Below, in pieces: positions 1-8,388 of a stretch of DNA of 22,208 bases (position 1 is its first letter; the number at the start of each line of letters is the position of its first letter). The position numbers were made by a program, and so were the translations under genes. Origin of the DNA: RGIG8597 sp045133795 (GTDB lineage: Bacteria > Spirochaetota > GWE2-31-10); NCBI GenBank assembly GCA_045133795.1, contig JBGUUT010000016.1, forward strand, positions 1 to 22,208. The letters are read 5' to 3'. The notes beneath the pieces were generated by a model. It saw nothing but the letters and a program-made list of their open reading frames with translations, was not told the origin of the DNA and ran no database searches.

Positions 1-54
1 AAAAGCAAAGTTGTTCGTAAAACTGATATTTTCGTACTTTTCTGAATAGTTCAT
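1..54 (-). CDS. Start of an Rpn/PD-(D/E)XK transposase-family-like protein (partial)
   Basis: A minus-strand reading frame opens at an ATG (52-54) and runs off the left edge after 18 codons, reading MNYSEKYENISFTNNFAF. An AAGGA ribosome binding site lies 7 bases upstream (RNA sense). The pattern 'EKYENISFTNNFAF' resembles the N-terminus common to Rpn-type PD-(D/E)XK nuclease/transposase-family proteins, which are abundant in Treponema genomes and usually begin with a 'nltftddfmF'-like segment. Only the N-terminus is visible, so the catalytic residues cannot be judged. The call rests on this short motif plus a good start signal. It could be a different protein with a similar opening. Confidence 0.5.
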   Translation of the reverse strand, partial: MNYSEKYENISFTNNFAF

Positions 55-411
55 TTAAGTATCCTTAAAAAATAAATTAGAAAAAAAATTCTATTTATCT
101 TTAATGTACTTGAGAGGTATTTTTATTGCACGGTTCGGGATGGCTTTACAGATTTTTTATTATTCCAGGCTTGAAACCTCGATAGATTCGTTTTCAGTAG
201 GTAAAAAATTGCTTCGGTCTTTTCGAACCTATCTGCCGACAGGCAGGCTTGTTTCGGACCCCCTTCTTTCCGGGAATACTGTAACAGTCTTTGTCCATTA
301 AGCTATGCTTGGTATTTCCTGCGGAAATATTTCATTCATGTATTACACGTACATTCACCGCAGCTTACACAGTCTAAAGATACCGACTCGAACATTTCAG
401 AACTAAATTTA
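55..411. other. Gene-poor leader region with hairpins
   Basis: About 360 bases lie between the MCP terminator and the Rpn-like start, and no convincing long gene is visible. Positions 181-300 are about 44% G+C by eye count, richer than the window. Hairpins include TATTTCC-TGC-GGAAATA (313-329) and CTGCC-GACA-GGCAG (233-246). Two tiny minus-strand frames exist: 395-336 (19 residues, four Cys) and 298-194 (34 basic residues). Neither has a convincing ribosome binding site. A 65-codon plus-strand frame at 104-301 looks random. It could be an untranslated leader, a small RNA or decayed sequence; I recognise no riboswitch or known RNA. Confidence 0.4.
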
Positions 412-460
412 GACAAAAAAAGTGTACCTCAAAAATTACATTCAACTTTTGAGGTACACT
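412..460 (-). terminator. Rho-independent terminator of the MCP gene
   Basis: A perfect 14-bp inverted repeat (arms 421-434 and 447-460, AGTGTACCTCAAAA and its complement) has a 12-base loop. On the minus strand it is followed by six T residues (complement of 415-420). It lies 49 bases beyond the stop codon of the chemotaxis receptor, which is read in this direction. Confidence 0.9.
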
Positions 461-509
461 TCATCGAATCCAACAATTTTTCTTATCTATTTAATAATCA
501 CAACACTAT

Positions 510-2330
510 CTACGCTTCTTGCGTTCCGTTTGAATCTTCAGTTAAAGCTTCTTGTTCATTTACCGACTGCTCTTCTTCTGCTAATTCCTGTTCTTCAAAA
601 TCCAAACCATCTTTATTTTTGTCTTTTTGCTTTCGCAACATATTTACAATATTACTGCTTTCTTTTGCCGCATTATTTTCAAACTTAAATACTTTCATCG
701 TTGAAATAAGTTTATTAAGAACATCTTCAATTGTTAAGTTAGTGCGTTTTGTCTGACTTACAACATCTACAATATTACTTGATGCATCACTGATTGTTAT
801 GGCACTATTCATAATGTGTTCACCACGTACATTTTGAACTTTCATAGAGTCTGCAATATCAGAAATCAATTTTTGTGATGATATAGTTGAATCAATAAGA
901 ATCTTAAATGTTTCTTGAGAGTTAGCCATCAACTGCCGTGCTGTCTCAATAAACATTTCATTACTGTCAATACTTTCATTAATCTGAGTCGCAATAATAT
1001 GAGTTTTATCCGCCAGTTTACGAATCTCATCCGCAACTACGGTAAAACCTTTACCTACATCACCGGCTTTTACTGCCTCTATGGACGCATTCAACGCAAG
1101 CAAGTTTGTTTGTTCCGAAATACTGAATATTAAAGCCAAAGATTCTTTTATCGTATTAAAGTGAGTTGACACATCATAAATACTTTGACTGATTTTATCA
1201 ATTTTTGCATATCCGTCTTCCGCATACTTTGAACTTTCATGCAATTCCGCAGCTCCGGATATTGCACTCTTTGAAATCTCATTAATTGAAGTTAAAAGCT
1301 CTTCCAAGTTGGCAGAAATTTCTTTTACGGAGTTAGACTCTACATTCGTAACACTGGACAATGTAGTAGCTGTTTCACTGTTATTATTAACCAAAATCTG
1401 CAATCTGGTAGAAACTTCGTTAATATTACGCATACTTGATGTAAAACTGCGAATCAATTTATTAAAACTATAAATCAATTTAGCAATTTCATCATGTCTT
1501 TTTCTGCTGTATGCAGTTTTAAATTGAATCAATTTTCCTTCAGATACCATCAAAGCGTGTTCTGACAATGCTAAAAGTGGCTTAAGCATCTGCTTAATAA
1601 ATGACAGATTAACAAAACCGATTACAACACCTACTATTATTGAAATTAATGTTATCCAGAAAATCATCATAACCAAATCATGGGTCATTGTTTTACGCAT
1701 TTCACCCATAATAATATCAACTTCACTTTGATAATATCCGGTAACAATCAACCAATCCCATGCTTGAAAGTGTTTTACGTCAACTACACGAACATCGTCT
1801 ATTCTGTTACGAGCGGAATTTTTCTCCGGATAACTTATTCTGTCACCTTTTCTCAAAGAAAGTCCGGCACGCGGACGACGCTCTACAATTCTTCGAAGAT
1901 ATGCTTTACTGATATCCACAGGTTGATTTTTTAAATCTTGTTTTAAACCATGAAATACATAGTAAGGATTATCATTTTCATCAAACTTTATTGCAAAGAA
2001 ATAATTTCTTTTATTCTCACGGCTTACACGAGTAAGAATATTAATAGCCTGCTCTTTAAAGCTATTCTCTATTCGCTCTCTTTCTCCCTTATCTGTAATA
2101 GATTTAGTCTGAAACTTTGCCTGCCCATTAATCTCACTTAGAGTGTGTTCCGCCAAAGCCAAATTTGCAAGTAAAGAGGTATTTTTTGTATCTTTCAATT
2201 CTCTTTCAAAATTATTCAGATTTTTGTGAAAAGAATTCCGCAAATTGATAATAACAACTCCATAAATGAAAACAACGAGTAACACAATACTCAAGATATT
2301 AAGTAAAAGAAGTTTTGTTCTAAATTTCAT
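510..2330 (-). CDS. Methyl-accepting chemotaxis protein with sCache-type sensor
   Basis: A 606-residue transmembrane chemoreceptor that would relay a periplasmic signal to CheA/CheW. Membrane segments are at about 7-29 and 219-242. The region between (about 60-205) looks like an sCache_2 domain, ending in the typical 'AWDWLIVTGYY'. A HAMP region spans about 243-300. The cytoplasmic signalling domain has its hairpin tip at about 402-440, containing SEQTNLLALNASIEAVKAGD and then GKGFTVVADEIRKLAD, close to the family consensus. The tail (about 570-606) is strongly acidic (D/E/Q-rich) and carries no recognisable CheR-docking pentapeptide. The start is an ATG with AAAGAGGT upstream. It stands alone with its own terminator. 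The ligand cannot be told from sequence; sCache_2 domains often bind small organic acids. Confidence 0.95.
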   Translation of the reverse strand: MKFRTKLLLLNILSIVLLVVFIYGVVIINLRNSFHKNLNNFERELKDTKNTSLLANLALAEHTLSEINGQAKFQTKSITDKGERERIENSFKEQAINILTRVSRENKRNYFFAIKFDENDNPYYVFHGLKQDLKNQPVDISKAYLRRIVERRPRAGLSLRKGDRISYPEKNSARNRIDDVRVVDVKHFQAWDWLIVTGYYQSEVDIIMGEMRKTMTHDLVMMIFWITLISIIVGVVIGFVNLSFIKQMLKPLLALSEHALMVSEGKLIQFKTAYSRKRHDEIAKLIYSFNKLIRSFTSSMRNINEVSTRLQILVNNNSETATTLSSVTNVESNSVKEISANLEELLTSINEISKSAISGAAELHESSKYAEDGYAKIDKISQSIYDVSTHFNTIKESLALIFSISEQTNLLALNASIEAVKAGDVGKGFTVVADEIRKLADKTHIIATQINESIDSNEMFIETARQLMANSQETFKILIDSTISSQKLISDIADSMKVQNVRGEHIMNSAITISDASSNIVDVVSQTKRTNLTIEDVLNKLISTMKVFKFENNAAKESSNIVNMLRKQKDKNKDGLDFEEQELAEEEQSVNEQEALTEDSNGTQEA

Positions 2331-2476
2331 AATTACCTCTTTCTAACGAAAGATTTCGCCTGTTTAATGTAGTTTAGTGTGATAAATCACGAAATAACAT
2401 CGTCATTTTTTAACATTTACTTAAGGCAACTTCAAGGTTTTCAAAAGATTATGCAATAAATCCCATTTTTTTTAAC

Positions 2477-2505
2477 TTGACGAAGCTTAATCAGTTGAGT
2501 AATAT
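2477..2505 (+). promoter_or_regulatory. Promoter of the TSCPD-ohrR operon
   Basis: TTGACG (2477-2482), a 17-base spacer and TATAAT-like TAATAT (2500-2505) form a sigma-70-type promoter. A second perfect TATAAT is at 2520-2525, with a weaker TTGAGT (2495-2500) 19 bases upstream. Either would be covered by the palindrome at 2494-2535. Confidence 0.6.
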
Positions 2506-2535
2506 TAAATTGTACACAATATAATATTACTCAAC
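2494..2535. promoter_or_regulatory. 42-bp palindromic operator, probable OhrR site
   Basis: The left half (2494-2514) and the complement of the right half (2515-2535) match at 19 of 21 positions. The outer 14-bp arms (GTTGAGTAATATTA) are perfect and the inner ATTGT-AC-ACAAT shares the same centre. It overlaps the promoter elements and ends 17 bases before the first gene of an operon that encodes a MarR/OhrR regulator, so autoregulation is the natural reading. The core AATTGTACA resembles the half-site of known OhrR operators (TACAATT/AATTGTA). Confidence 0.75.
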
Positions 2536-2552
2536 CATTCAAGGAGATTATC

Positions 2553-2810
2553 ATGAATTATTCTTATTACACCGAAAATGTTTGTGCATCAAAAATTGAC
2601 TTTTCCATTGACGGTGATGTTATCAGCAATATTGTTTTTTACGGTGGTTGTAACGGAAATCTAAAAGCTATTTCTACTCTACTCGAAGGTAAAACTGTAG
2701 ATTATATCGAATCACATTTACTCGGTAATTCTTGCGGCGGTCGTCCGACATCTTGTGCCGACCAATTAGCAAAAGCTGTAAGAAAAGCTTACAATGAGAC
2801 TAAAAAATAA
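2553..2810 (+). CDS. TSCPD-domain 4-Cys small protein (TIGR03905-type)
   Basis: An 85-residue soluble protein. It has four cysteines at 11, 33, 61 and 68, in the contexts 'VCASKIDF', 'YGGCNGN', 'NSCGGRPTSCADQLA'. This matches the four-Cys TSCPD family (TIGR03905), a small domain also seen at the end of some ribonucleotide reductases. The function of the stand-alone form is not established; the cysteines suggest metal binding or redox chemistry. The start is an ATG with AAGGAG 8 bases upstream. It is the first gene of an operon with the OhrR-type regulator 17 bases downstream, and sits behind the palindromic operator. Linkage to a peroxide-sensing repressor suggests a role in thiol or peroxide stress, which is an inference. 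Confidence 0.85.
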   Translation: MNYSYYTENVCASKIDFSIDGDVISNIVFYGGCNGNLKAISTLLEGKTVDYIESHLLGNSCGGRPTSCADQLAKAVRKAYNETKK

Positions 2811-2827
2811 TTTTTTAAGGACACACA

Positions 2828-3250
2828 ATGACTTCCGATGACTGTTTGATACTGGAAAATCAACTTTGTTTTTCTTTATATGTTGCCTCCAAAGAAATTA
2901 TAAAACGTTATCGTCCGTTTTTGGAAACAATAGATTTGACTTATACTCAATACATTACAATGTTGGTTCTGTGGGAAAAAAAATCAATAAATGTAAAAGA
3001 TTTGGGAAAAAGGCTTTTTCTTGATTCCGGGACATTAACACCGCTTCTGAAAAGTTTGGAAGCAAAAGGACTTGTAAACAGAACTCGCAGTACAAATGAC
3101 GAACGAATTCTGCTTGTCACAATAACAGAAAAAGGTAACACATTAAAAGAAAAGGCTCAAAATTTTCCGGTTCAAATGTCATCTTGCATAAAACTTTCCG
3201 CTGAAGAATCTTCTGATTTATGCAGACTGTTAAAAAAAATATTAGGCTGA
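2828..3250 (+). CDS. ohrR: OhrR-type MarR-family organic-peroxide-sensing repressor
   Basis: A 140-residue winged-helix regulator. The N-terminus 'LENQLCFSLYVASKEII' carries Cys14, matching the reactive Cys15 of Bacillus subtilis OhrR. Tyr28 and Tyr39 match the two tyrosines that hydrogen-bond to that cysteine. The recognition region 'VKDLGKRLFLDSGTLTPLL' (about 56-74) and the wing 'RTRSTNDERILLVTIT' (about 85-100) follow the family closely. There is no second conserved C-terminal Cys, so it is of the one-Cys type. It is co-transcribed with the TSCPD gene (17-base gap, AAGGA ribosome binding site) and probably controls its own operon through the 42-bp palindrome. No ohr peroxiredoxin gene is present in the window, which is unusual. 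Its 3' end is only 6 bases from the convergent recB end, with no terminator between. Confidence 0.9.
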   Translation: MTSDDCLILENQLCFSLYVASKEIIKRYRPFLETIDLTYTQYITMLVLWEKKSINVKDLGKRLFLDSGTLTPLLKSLEAKGLVNRTRSTNDERILLVTITEKGNTLKEKAQNFPVQMSSCIKLSAEESSDLCRLLKKILG

Positions 3251-3256
3251 TATTTT

Positions 3257-6200
3257 TTACGGTTTATAAAACCATACACCGAGCTTAGGATTTTCCGGGG
3301 TTACTCCGCGAACATAAACATAAAATATTCCGCCGAAATCTCGCTCAAATTGAAATTTATCTTTTAATCTGACCGAAAGAAATTTCTTCAACGCCTGCAA
3401 ATAAATCTTATATTGCATTGCGTAATGTTCATTTGTATATTCCGCAGTTTTGGCATAATTTTCCAAAGAATTAGTTTTCCAATCAAGAAAATAATATTTT
3501 CCTTTACAGCGAAAAACCAAATCAAGTGAACCGGTCATTTGCAAATCTTCATTATCCGGAACTGCCATATAAAAATTCATTTCACTTATTCTGTCACTCT
3601 TAGAAATATCACACAAACAAAAACTGTTTCCGTCCGATGTTAAAAGCGGCGTATTCAAAGTATTGTAAATAATATTTGCGACTTCATTTGCATAAATTGC
3701 AATTTCTGACGGCATAAGATTCGGGTAATAAAAAGTAATCGCATTAAAAATAATCTTACTTTCTTCTGTTTCCTGACTGATAAGCGAAGTTATAATTTGT
3801 TCTTTTTGCGAACCGTCCAAATCTGCAATCACAGTAAAATCAAGAAGTTCAAATATTTTATGCATCATATTTCCGGTTTTTGTTCCGCCCGGAAGTTTTG
3901 TATACAATGCTCCGGCTTGTTCTTTTACTTCATCATCTTCCTTATAATCATCATTATCCAATGCAAACAGTGGCTCTAATTGTTCCATATTTTGCTTTTT
4001 TGCTGACAATGAAGAAAAAGATTCCAGCTGAAAATATCTTTGCAACTCATTCGAATCTATGTTCATAAACTCTTCGGTTATTTTTTCGTCCTTGACTTCA
4101 GCCTTTGTTCTAAAAACAGGATTTGTCGCAATATCTTCAAGATTTATCTTTTCTGCATCCGCCGGGATTTGCAATGCTTCATAATTTGCCGGCAAATACA
4201 ACTTACATGAAGCACGAGTAATCGCAACATAAAGTAAACGATTGTGTTCGTTGATATTTTCTTCCTGATAAAAAGGATTGTTTTTGTCCGAAATTGTATC
4301 GATTACTAATTTATCATCTTGATGATACGCCTGAAAAACCGGCGTTCTTGTACTTTCTTTTAATTTGCAACTCATCACAAAAACTATCGGAAACTCCAAA
4401 CCTTTGCTGGCATGAATCGTCATTATTTGTACTGCCGGTTGAGTTCCGGATTTTCTGAAATAATCCATTTCCGAGAAAAAACGCAAAGAATCAAGATGTT
4501 TTTGCATTCCTTCAAGATTCAATTTTTCACGATACGCATTTTCTTGCAACGTTTCAGCAATATGACGATAATTTGTAATCTTACGAGACGCAATATTTTT
4601 ATTTCGTGTTACATCCTTCGCCAATAAATTATTAAAAATATCCGTACAATAAAAAAGCTCGGTAAAAAAAGATGACCATTCCATTCTATGAGCAATTTTT
4701 TGTAATGATGAAAGATTTGCTTTTTGCCACAAATCTTCCGATGTCAGATTTTCAAGATTGCCCGGTTCATAATTATAAAATTCCGTAAGCAACGCTTTTT
4801 TCAAACGACTTTCATCTCCCGGAAACATCAACACATCCAAAATACATTGCAAATTCATCGCTTCTTCACTTCGAAAAACTCCGGTTTCCTTATAAATTTC
4901 TGACGGGATTCCGGACTTTTGAAGTATTTTTTTTACAGTGTGAGTGTCTTCGTTTGTTCTGGTTAATATACAAATATCGCTGAGATTAATCGGTCGCTCC
5001 GATTTCTTTTCTATAAAACTTATTTCATTTTCCAGTCGCAAAATCTCTTTGACAATAAAATTTTCCATCAAAGCTTTGAAATCAGTGTTTGTTTTACTTT
5101 CAGACATAAGATAATAAATTCCGTTTTCTTCAGACTTTGCAATAGCAATCTTTTGCTCATCTTCCGATTGAGAATCTACATTGACATAAGTAATTTCTCC
5201 GTTCTTACCGAAAAACTCCGTAGAAAACAAATCATTAAAACCGGTAACAAGACTTTTTATCGAACGATAATTTTTCCCCAGATTATACAAAAGTCCGCCG
5301 TTTGCAATAACTTCATTTTTTGCAAGATTATAAGTATTAATATCTGCATTTCTAAACGAATAAATTGCCTGTTTAGGGTCTCCGATAAGATAAATTTTAT
5401 TCTCCGGTGAAGTTTTATCCAAAAAGATTGTTTTAAAAATCCCCCACTGTACTTGGTCGGTATCTTGAAATTCATCAAGCAAAGCATAACGAAACTTTTG
5501 TTGCAATTCTCGACAAAAAAGATTTTCGCCGCCCTCTTTAGTATGCAATGCTTCGTAAACAAGAATCAACATATCATCAAAATCAATAATTCCGTTTTCA
5601 GCTTTTGATTTACGAAAATCTTTTATCAATTGAACTGCAGTGTTAATTTTTAATGTTCCGGAAAAAGCTTTGTGATTTTCAAGAAAGCGGACAATTTCAT
5701 TTCGTAATAAACAAGATTGAGTATCTGCAATTGCATCACAAGAAGATAATTTTTCATCATATTTGCCAGAAAAATAAGCAAAAGGTTCCAAATCAATATC
5801 TGTAATTTCTTTTTGACATTCTTCAATCATCGAAGTAATTCTGGATTTTATAGCTTTTAACGTAGCTCCGTGGATTTTTTTCCCGTTTTCTTTATATGCA
5901 TCGCCGTTAGCTTCATTATCTACATACGGCAAAATATTTTTTATTGCCTGAATACTTTTTTTTAACTCTTCCCACTTCTCATTCAAACATTCCGCAGTTT
6001 GAACTTCGGGAACCGTTTTACAACTTTTTGCCAAAGAATCATCTGCTGAGCGATTTCCGCAATCGACAAATGCGTATAATTTATTTGAGATTTTCATGAC
6101 ATCATCGATAAAGTCGTCCGGGTTATTTATGAAATTACTTACTTTTAATAATGTAGGTAAAAGTTCGCCGTATGTTTTTTGCCAATCACGACGTATTTGC

Positions 6201-6607
6201 AAATTCAATAACCTTTCTCGTAAAGCCGGGTCGGTATTAGAATTTAATTGAAACGGAGCTCCGTTTTCAAAGGAAAATTCTCTGAGCAGTCCGTTACAAA
6301 AACCGTGAATCGTCCCGATACGGATTTCATCTGTTTGTGCCAAAGCTTTTTTCAGATTTTCCGTCTCTGTATAATTATCCGATTTACTTAAATCTTCTTC
6401 CAATCTTTTTACTATTCGCTGTTTCAATTCTCCTGCAGCTTTTTCGGTAAAAGTTACGACTGCAATTTGGTCTGCTTCAGCGTGCCCTTCTCTGATAATT
6501 CTTGAAACTATCGTACAAATTGTATAAGTTTTTCCGGTTCCGGCAGAAGCTTCTATAATTCCGCTTTTATTTAAATCCAAACTTTCAATGTCTAAAACTG
6601 GTGTCAT
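3257..6607 (-). CDS. recB: RecB-type helicase-nuclease (exodeoxyribonuclease V beta)
   Basis: About 1116 residues of a UvrD/REP superfamily-1 helicase fused to a RecB nuclease, for double-strand-break end processing. Walker A is ASAGTGKT (about 20-27), then 'VVTFTEKAAGELKQR' (about 50-64), 'TIHGFC' (about 99), Walker B/box II 'LLDEFQDTD' (about 377), 'IGDPKQAIYSFRNAD' (about 408), 'LEFPIVFVMS' and 'RLLYVAITRA'. The nuclease domain has 'GNMMHKIFE', Asp at about 1029, 'DWK' at about 1042-1044 and 'QYKIY' at about 1065, so it appears catalytically intact. RecB-like wording at boxes I and II favours RecB over AddA. A GTG at 6613 is in frame, but GGAG sits only 3 bases from it and 9 from the ATG at 6607, so the ATG is chosen. 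No recC or recD is visible next to it. Confidence 0.9.
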   Translation of the reverse strand: MTPVLDIESLDLNKSGIIEASAGTGKTYTICTIVSRIIREGHAEADQIAVVTFTEKAAGELKQRIVKRLEEDLSKSDNYTETENLKKALAQTDEIRIGTIHGFCNGLLREFSFENGAPFQLNSNTDPALRERLLNLQIRRDWQKTYGELLPTLLKVSNFINNPDDFIDDVMKISNKLYAFVDCGNRSADDSLAKSCKTVPEVQTAECLNEKWEELKKSIQAIKNILPYVDNEANGDAYKENGKKIHGATLKAIKSRITSMIEECQKEITDIDLEPFAYFSGKYDEKLSSCDAIADTQSCLLRNEIVRFLENHKAFSGTLKINTAVQLIKDFRKSKAENGIIDFDDMLILVYEALHTKEGGENLFCRELQQKFRYALLDEFQDTDQVQWGIFKTIFLDKTSPENKIYLIGDPKQAIYSFRNADINTYNLAKNEVIANGGLLYNLGKNYRSIKSLVTGFNDLFSTEFFGKNGEITYVNVDSQSEDEQKIAIAKSEENGIYYLMSESKTNTDFKALMENFIVKEILRLENEISFIEKKSERPINLSDICILTRTNEDTHTVKKILQKSGIPSEIYKETGVFRSEEAMNLQCILDVLMFPGDESRLKKALLTEFYNYEPGNLENLTSEDLWQKANLSSLQKIAHRMEWSSFFTELFYCTDIFNNLLAKDVTRNKNIASRKITNYRHIAETLQENAYREKLNLEGMQKHLDSLRFFSEMDYFRKSGTQPAVQIMTIHASKGLEFPIVFVMSCKLKESTRTPVFQAYHQDDKLVIDTISDKNNPFYQEENINEHNRLLYVAITRASCKLYLPANYEALQIPADAEKINLEDIATNPVFRTKAEVKDEKITEEFMNIDSNELQRYFQLESFSSLSAKKQNMEQLEPLFALDNDDYKEDDEVKEQAGALYTKLPGGTKTGNMMHKIFELLDFTVIADLDGSQKEQIITSLISQETEESKIIFNAITFYYPNLMPSEIAIYANEVANIIYNTLNTPLLTSDGNSFCLCDISKSDRISEMNFYMAVPDNEDLQMTGSLDLVFRCKGKYYFLDWKTNSLENYAKTAEYTNEHYAMQYKIYLQALKKFLSVRLKDKFQFERDFGGIFYVYVRGVTPENPKLGVWFYKP

Positions 6608-6665
6608 AATCACCTACTCCCTACTATTCAACTTTCGACCGATAACAAAAAAAATCACAAACATT

Positions 6666-7649
6666 TTATTCAAACACAGAAAAACATGTTCTGAAACCTC
6701 TGAAAGTACAACTATACGCCGGATTTTTATAAAAACGTCTGTCAATATTTGTATTTGTACAATAAGAACCGCCGCGTTCCACTCGCTGCATGTCGGAATA
6801 CCAATCCCAACACCATTCCGCCGCATTTCCGCACATATCATAGATACCGATTAAATTCGGCTTTTTTGTTCCTACAATATGCGTTTTACTGTTGCTGTTA
6901 TTGCATTCCCACGAAACTTCATCGGCAACATCACTGCCGGCGTATTTATAATTCCAGTTTGTTGTATCATACGGCCGGCCGCCTCGTGCCGCAAACTCCC
7001 ATTCTGTTTCCGTAGGAAGTCTAAAACCGTTTGCCGTACATTTTGAAATATCGGTATTTCCGAATCTGTCAGCCTTTATATACGGACAATCTATCTCTCC
7101 CGGATTTTTAAATAATCTTTCACCGTCATTTGAAAACGTTTTCAATACTGTCTTATATTCTTTGTCTGTATAAAAAACCGGAACTCTGCCGGTTATCTCG
7201 CTTAAAGCATTACACCACACAATTGCATTTCGCCAACTTACGGCTACCGCCGGTTGTTGTTTATTTTCCGGAGTCGGAACTGCATCTGAAACTCCGTTAT
7301 TTCCTTCTCTGGCTTTTAATACTCTGTAGCCATTTTTCAACGCCCACTCTCGTACAGCATACCACAATTCATAAGTTACTTCATATCGCCCGATTGCAAA
7401 ATTATTTATCGTAACGGCTGATTTATCGGCATTATAAAAAGGACTTTCGGTCGATTCGACAGATTCATCGACGGTTAAAGTCGATTGAAACAAAGTTATT
7501 ATTGATTCACTTTTTTCAATTGTCGTACCGTCAACCGTAATTTTTTGAGTAATTGAATCTTTTGAAATGTCTACTCTGTCAATTTCGCATGACAAAATAA
7601 TTAACAAAAAAGTAATCAATATAAACAGACAAAAATATTTTCTACACAT
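6666..7649 (-). CDS. Lipoprotein with formylglycine-generating-enzyme (SUMF1) fold
   Basis: A 327-residue exported protein. The N-terminus has a hydrophobic segment and lipobox LILSC-type 'IILSC' with the lipidated Cys at about 21. The FGE-sulfatase/SUMF1 domain follows: 'FAIGRYEVTYELWYAVREW', 'PAVAVSWRNAIVWCNALSE', 'NGFRLPTETEWEFAARGG', 'IGIYDMCGNAAEWCWDWY', 'RVERGGSY' and 'RGFRTCFS'. Many bacterial proteins of this fold are not true formylglycine enzymes, and I do not see the catalytic Cys pair clearly, so its chemistry is unknown. Such lipoproteins are common in Treponema. A TTG at 7667 is in frame, but AGGAG lies 7 bases before the ATG at 7649, which is chosen. It precedes recB by 58 bases in the same direction, and follows engB with a 78-base gap. 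Confidence 0.85.
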   Translation of the reverse strand: MCRKYFCLFILITFLLIILSCEIDRVDISKDSITQKITVDGTTIEKSESIITLFQSTLTVDESVESTESPFYNADKSAVTINNFAIGRYEVTYELWYAVREWALKNGYRVLKAREGNNGVSDAVPTPENKQQPAVAVSWRNAIVWCNALSEITGRVPVFYTDKEYKTVLKTFSNDGERLFKNPGEIDCPYIKADRFGNTDISKCTANGFRLPTETEWEFAARGGRPYDTTNWNYKYAGSDVADEVSWECNNSNSKTHIVGTKKPNLIGIYDMCGNAAEWCWDWYSDMQRVERGGSYCTNTNIDRRFYKNPAYSCTFRGFRTCFSVFE

Positions 7650-7727
7650 AAAAAATCTCCTGTCCAAAATCTATTTTATACAGATTAATTCAATGAAAAA
7701 AAATTAACGTACCAAATCGAAAAAGAT

Positions 7728-8372
7728 TTACTCCTCTTCAAAATCGTCTTCATCTTCCGGTATTAATAAATTTTCTGCCGGCGGTGCTAAAATTTCATCA
7801 ATACATTTCAACAACTCTTTTTTTCCGTTTCCCGAAACCGACGAATGAACAAACATTTCGTGTTGACTTATAAACAAAGCTTTAGCAATCTCAGCTTTAC
7901 TTTTTGCAATCGCACTTCGTCCGAGCTTGTCAGCTTTTGTCAATACATAAACCGGACGTAAATCCGATACGGCAGACAATGACTTAATCCATGAAGTAAG
8001 CATTTTATCGTGTTCATTCGGCTCTCGGCGAATATCTAAAAGTAAAAAAACAGCTTTTAATGTTTGGCGTTTTTGCAAGTAAATATCGATAAAAGCTTCC
8101 CACTTCTTTTTTACATCAAGTGCGACTTTCGCATAACCGTATCCCGGTAAATCCACAAGGTAAAACTTTTTGTTGATTTTAAAAAAGTTTATTAACTGTG
8201 TCTTTCCCGGAGTAGAAGAAGTCTTTGCAATTTTTCGATTACATAAATTATTTATTAAACTGGATTTACCGACATTACTGCGACCGATAAATGCAATTTC
8301 CGGTAAACGGTCTTTAGGCATTTTTTCTAACTGCGTAAAACTTCCGCAAAAATCAATATCTTTAATATGCAC
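7728..8372 (-). CDS. engB: Ribosome-biogenesis GTPase EngB/YsxC
   Basis: A 214-residue TRAFAC GTPase needed for large ribosomal subunit assembly in other bacteria. G1 is GRSNVGKSS (30-38), the switch I threonine lies in 'STPGKTQLINFF' (53-64), G3 is DLPGYG (74-79), G4 is TKADK (145-149) and G5 is near 'HSSVSGNGK'. The family is normally about 195-210 residues; the acidic tail (IPEDEDDFEEE) is a small extension. The start codon is GTG with AAGGAG 9 bases upstream; no better ATG exists. It lies 16 bases downstream of cca and is surely in the same operon. Confidence 0.95.
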   Translation of the reverse strand: MHIKDIDFCGSFTQLEKMPKDRLPEIAFIGRSNVGKSSLINNLCNRKIAKTSSTPGKTQLINFFKINKKFYLVDLPGYGYAKVALDVKKKWEAFIDIYLQKRQTLKAVFLLLDIRREPNEHDKMLTSWIKSLSAVSDLRPVYVLTKADKLGRSAIAKSKAEIAKALFISQHEMFVHSSVSGNGKKELLKCIDEILAPPAENLLIPEDEDDFEEE

Positions 8373-8388
8373 GGTAAATCACTCCTTA

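Noticed and set aside
104..301. 65-codon plus-strand gene
   Set aside because: There is no ribosome binding site, its composition looks random, and it overlaps hairpins and opposing micro-frames.
55..411. Known riboswitch, RNase P RNA, tmRNA or SRP RNA
   Set aside because: I looked for their hallmark sequences on both strands (for example TPP GAACCTGAT-type and RNase P GAGGAAAGTCC); none is present in proper context.
2331..2493. Sigma-28 (flagellar) promoter for the MCP
   Set aside because: TAAATGTT and GACGATGT occur on the minus strand, but the spacing (about 7) does not fit the class.
3257..6607. AddA instead of RecB
   Set aside because: Box I ASAGTGKT, 'VVTFTEKAAGELKQR' and 'LLDEFQDTD' read as RecB-type; no addB is next to it.
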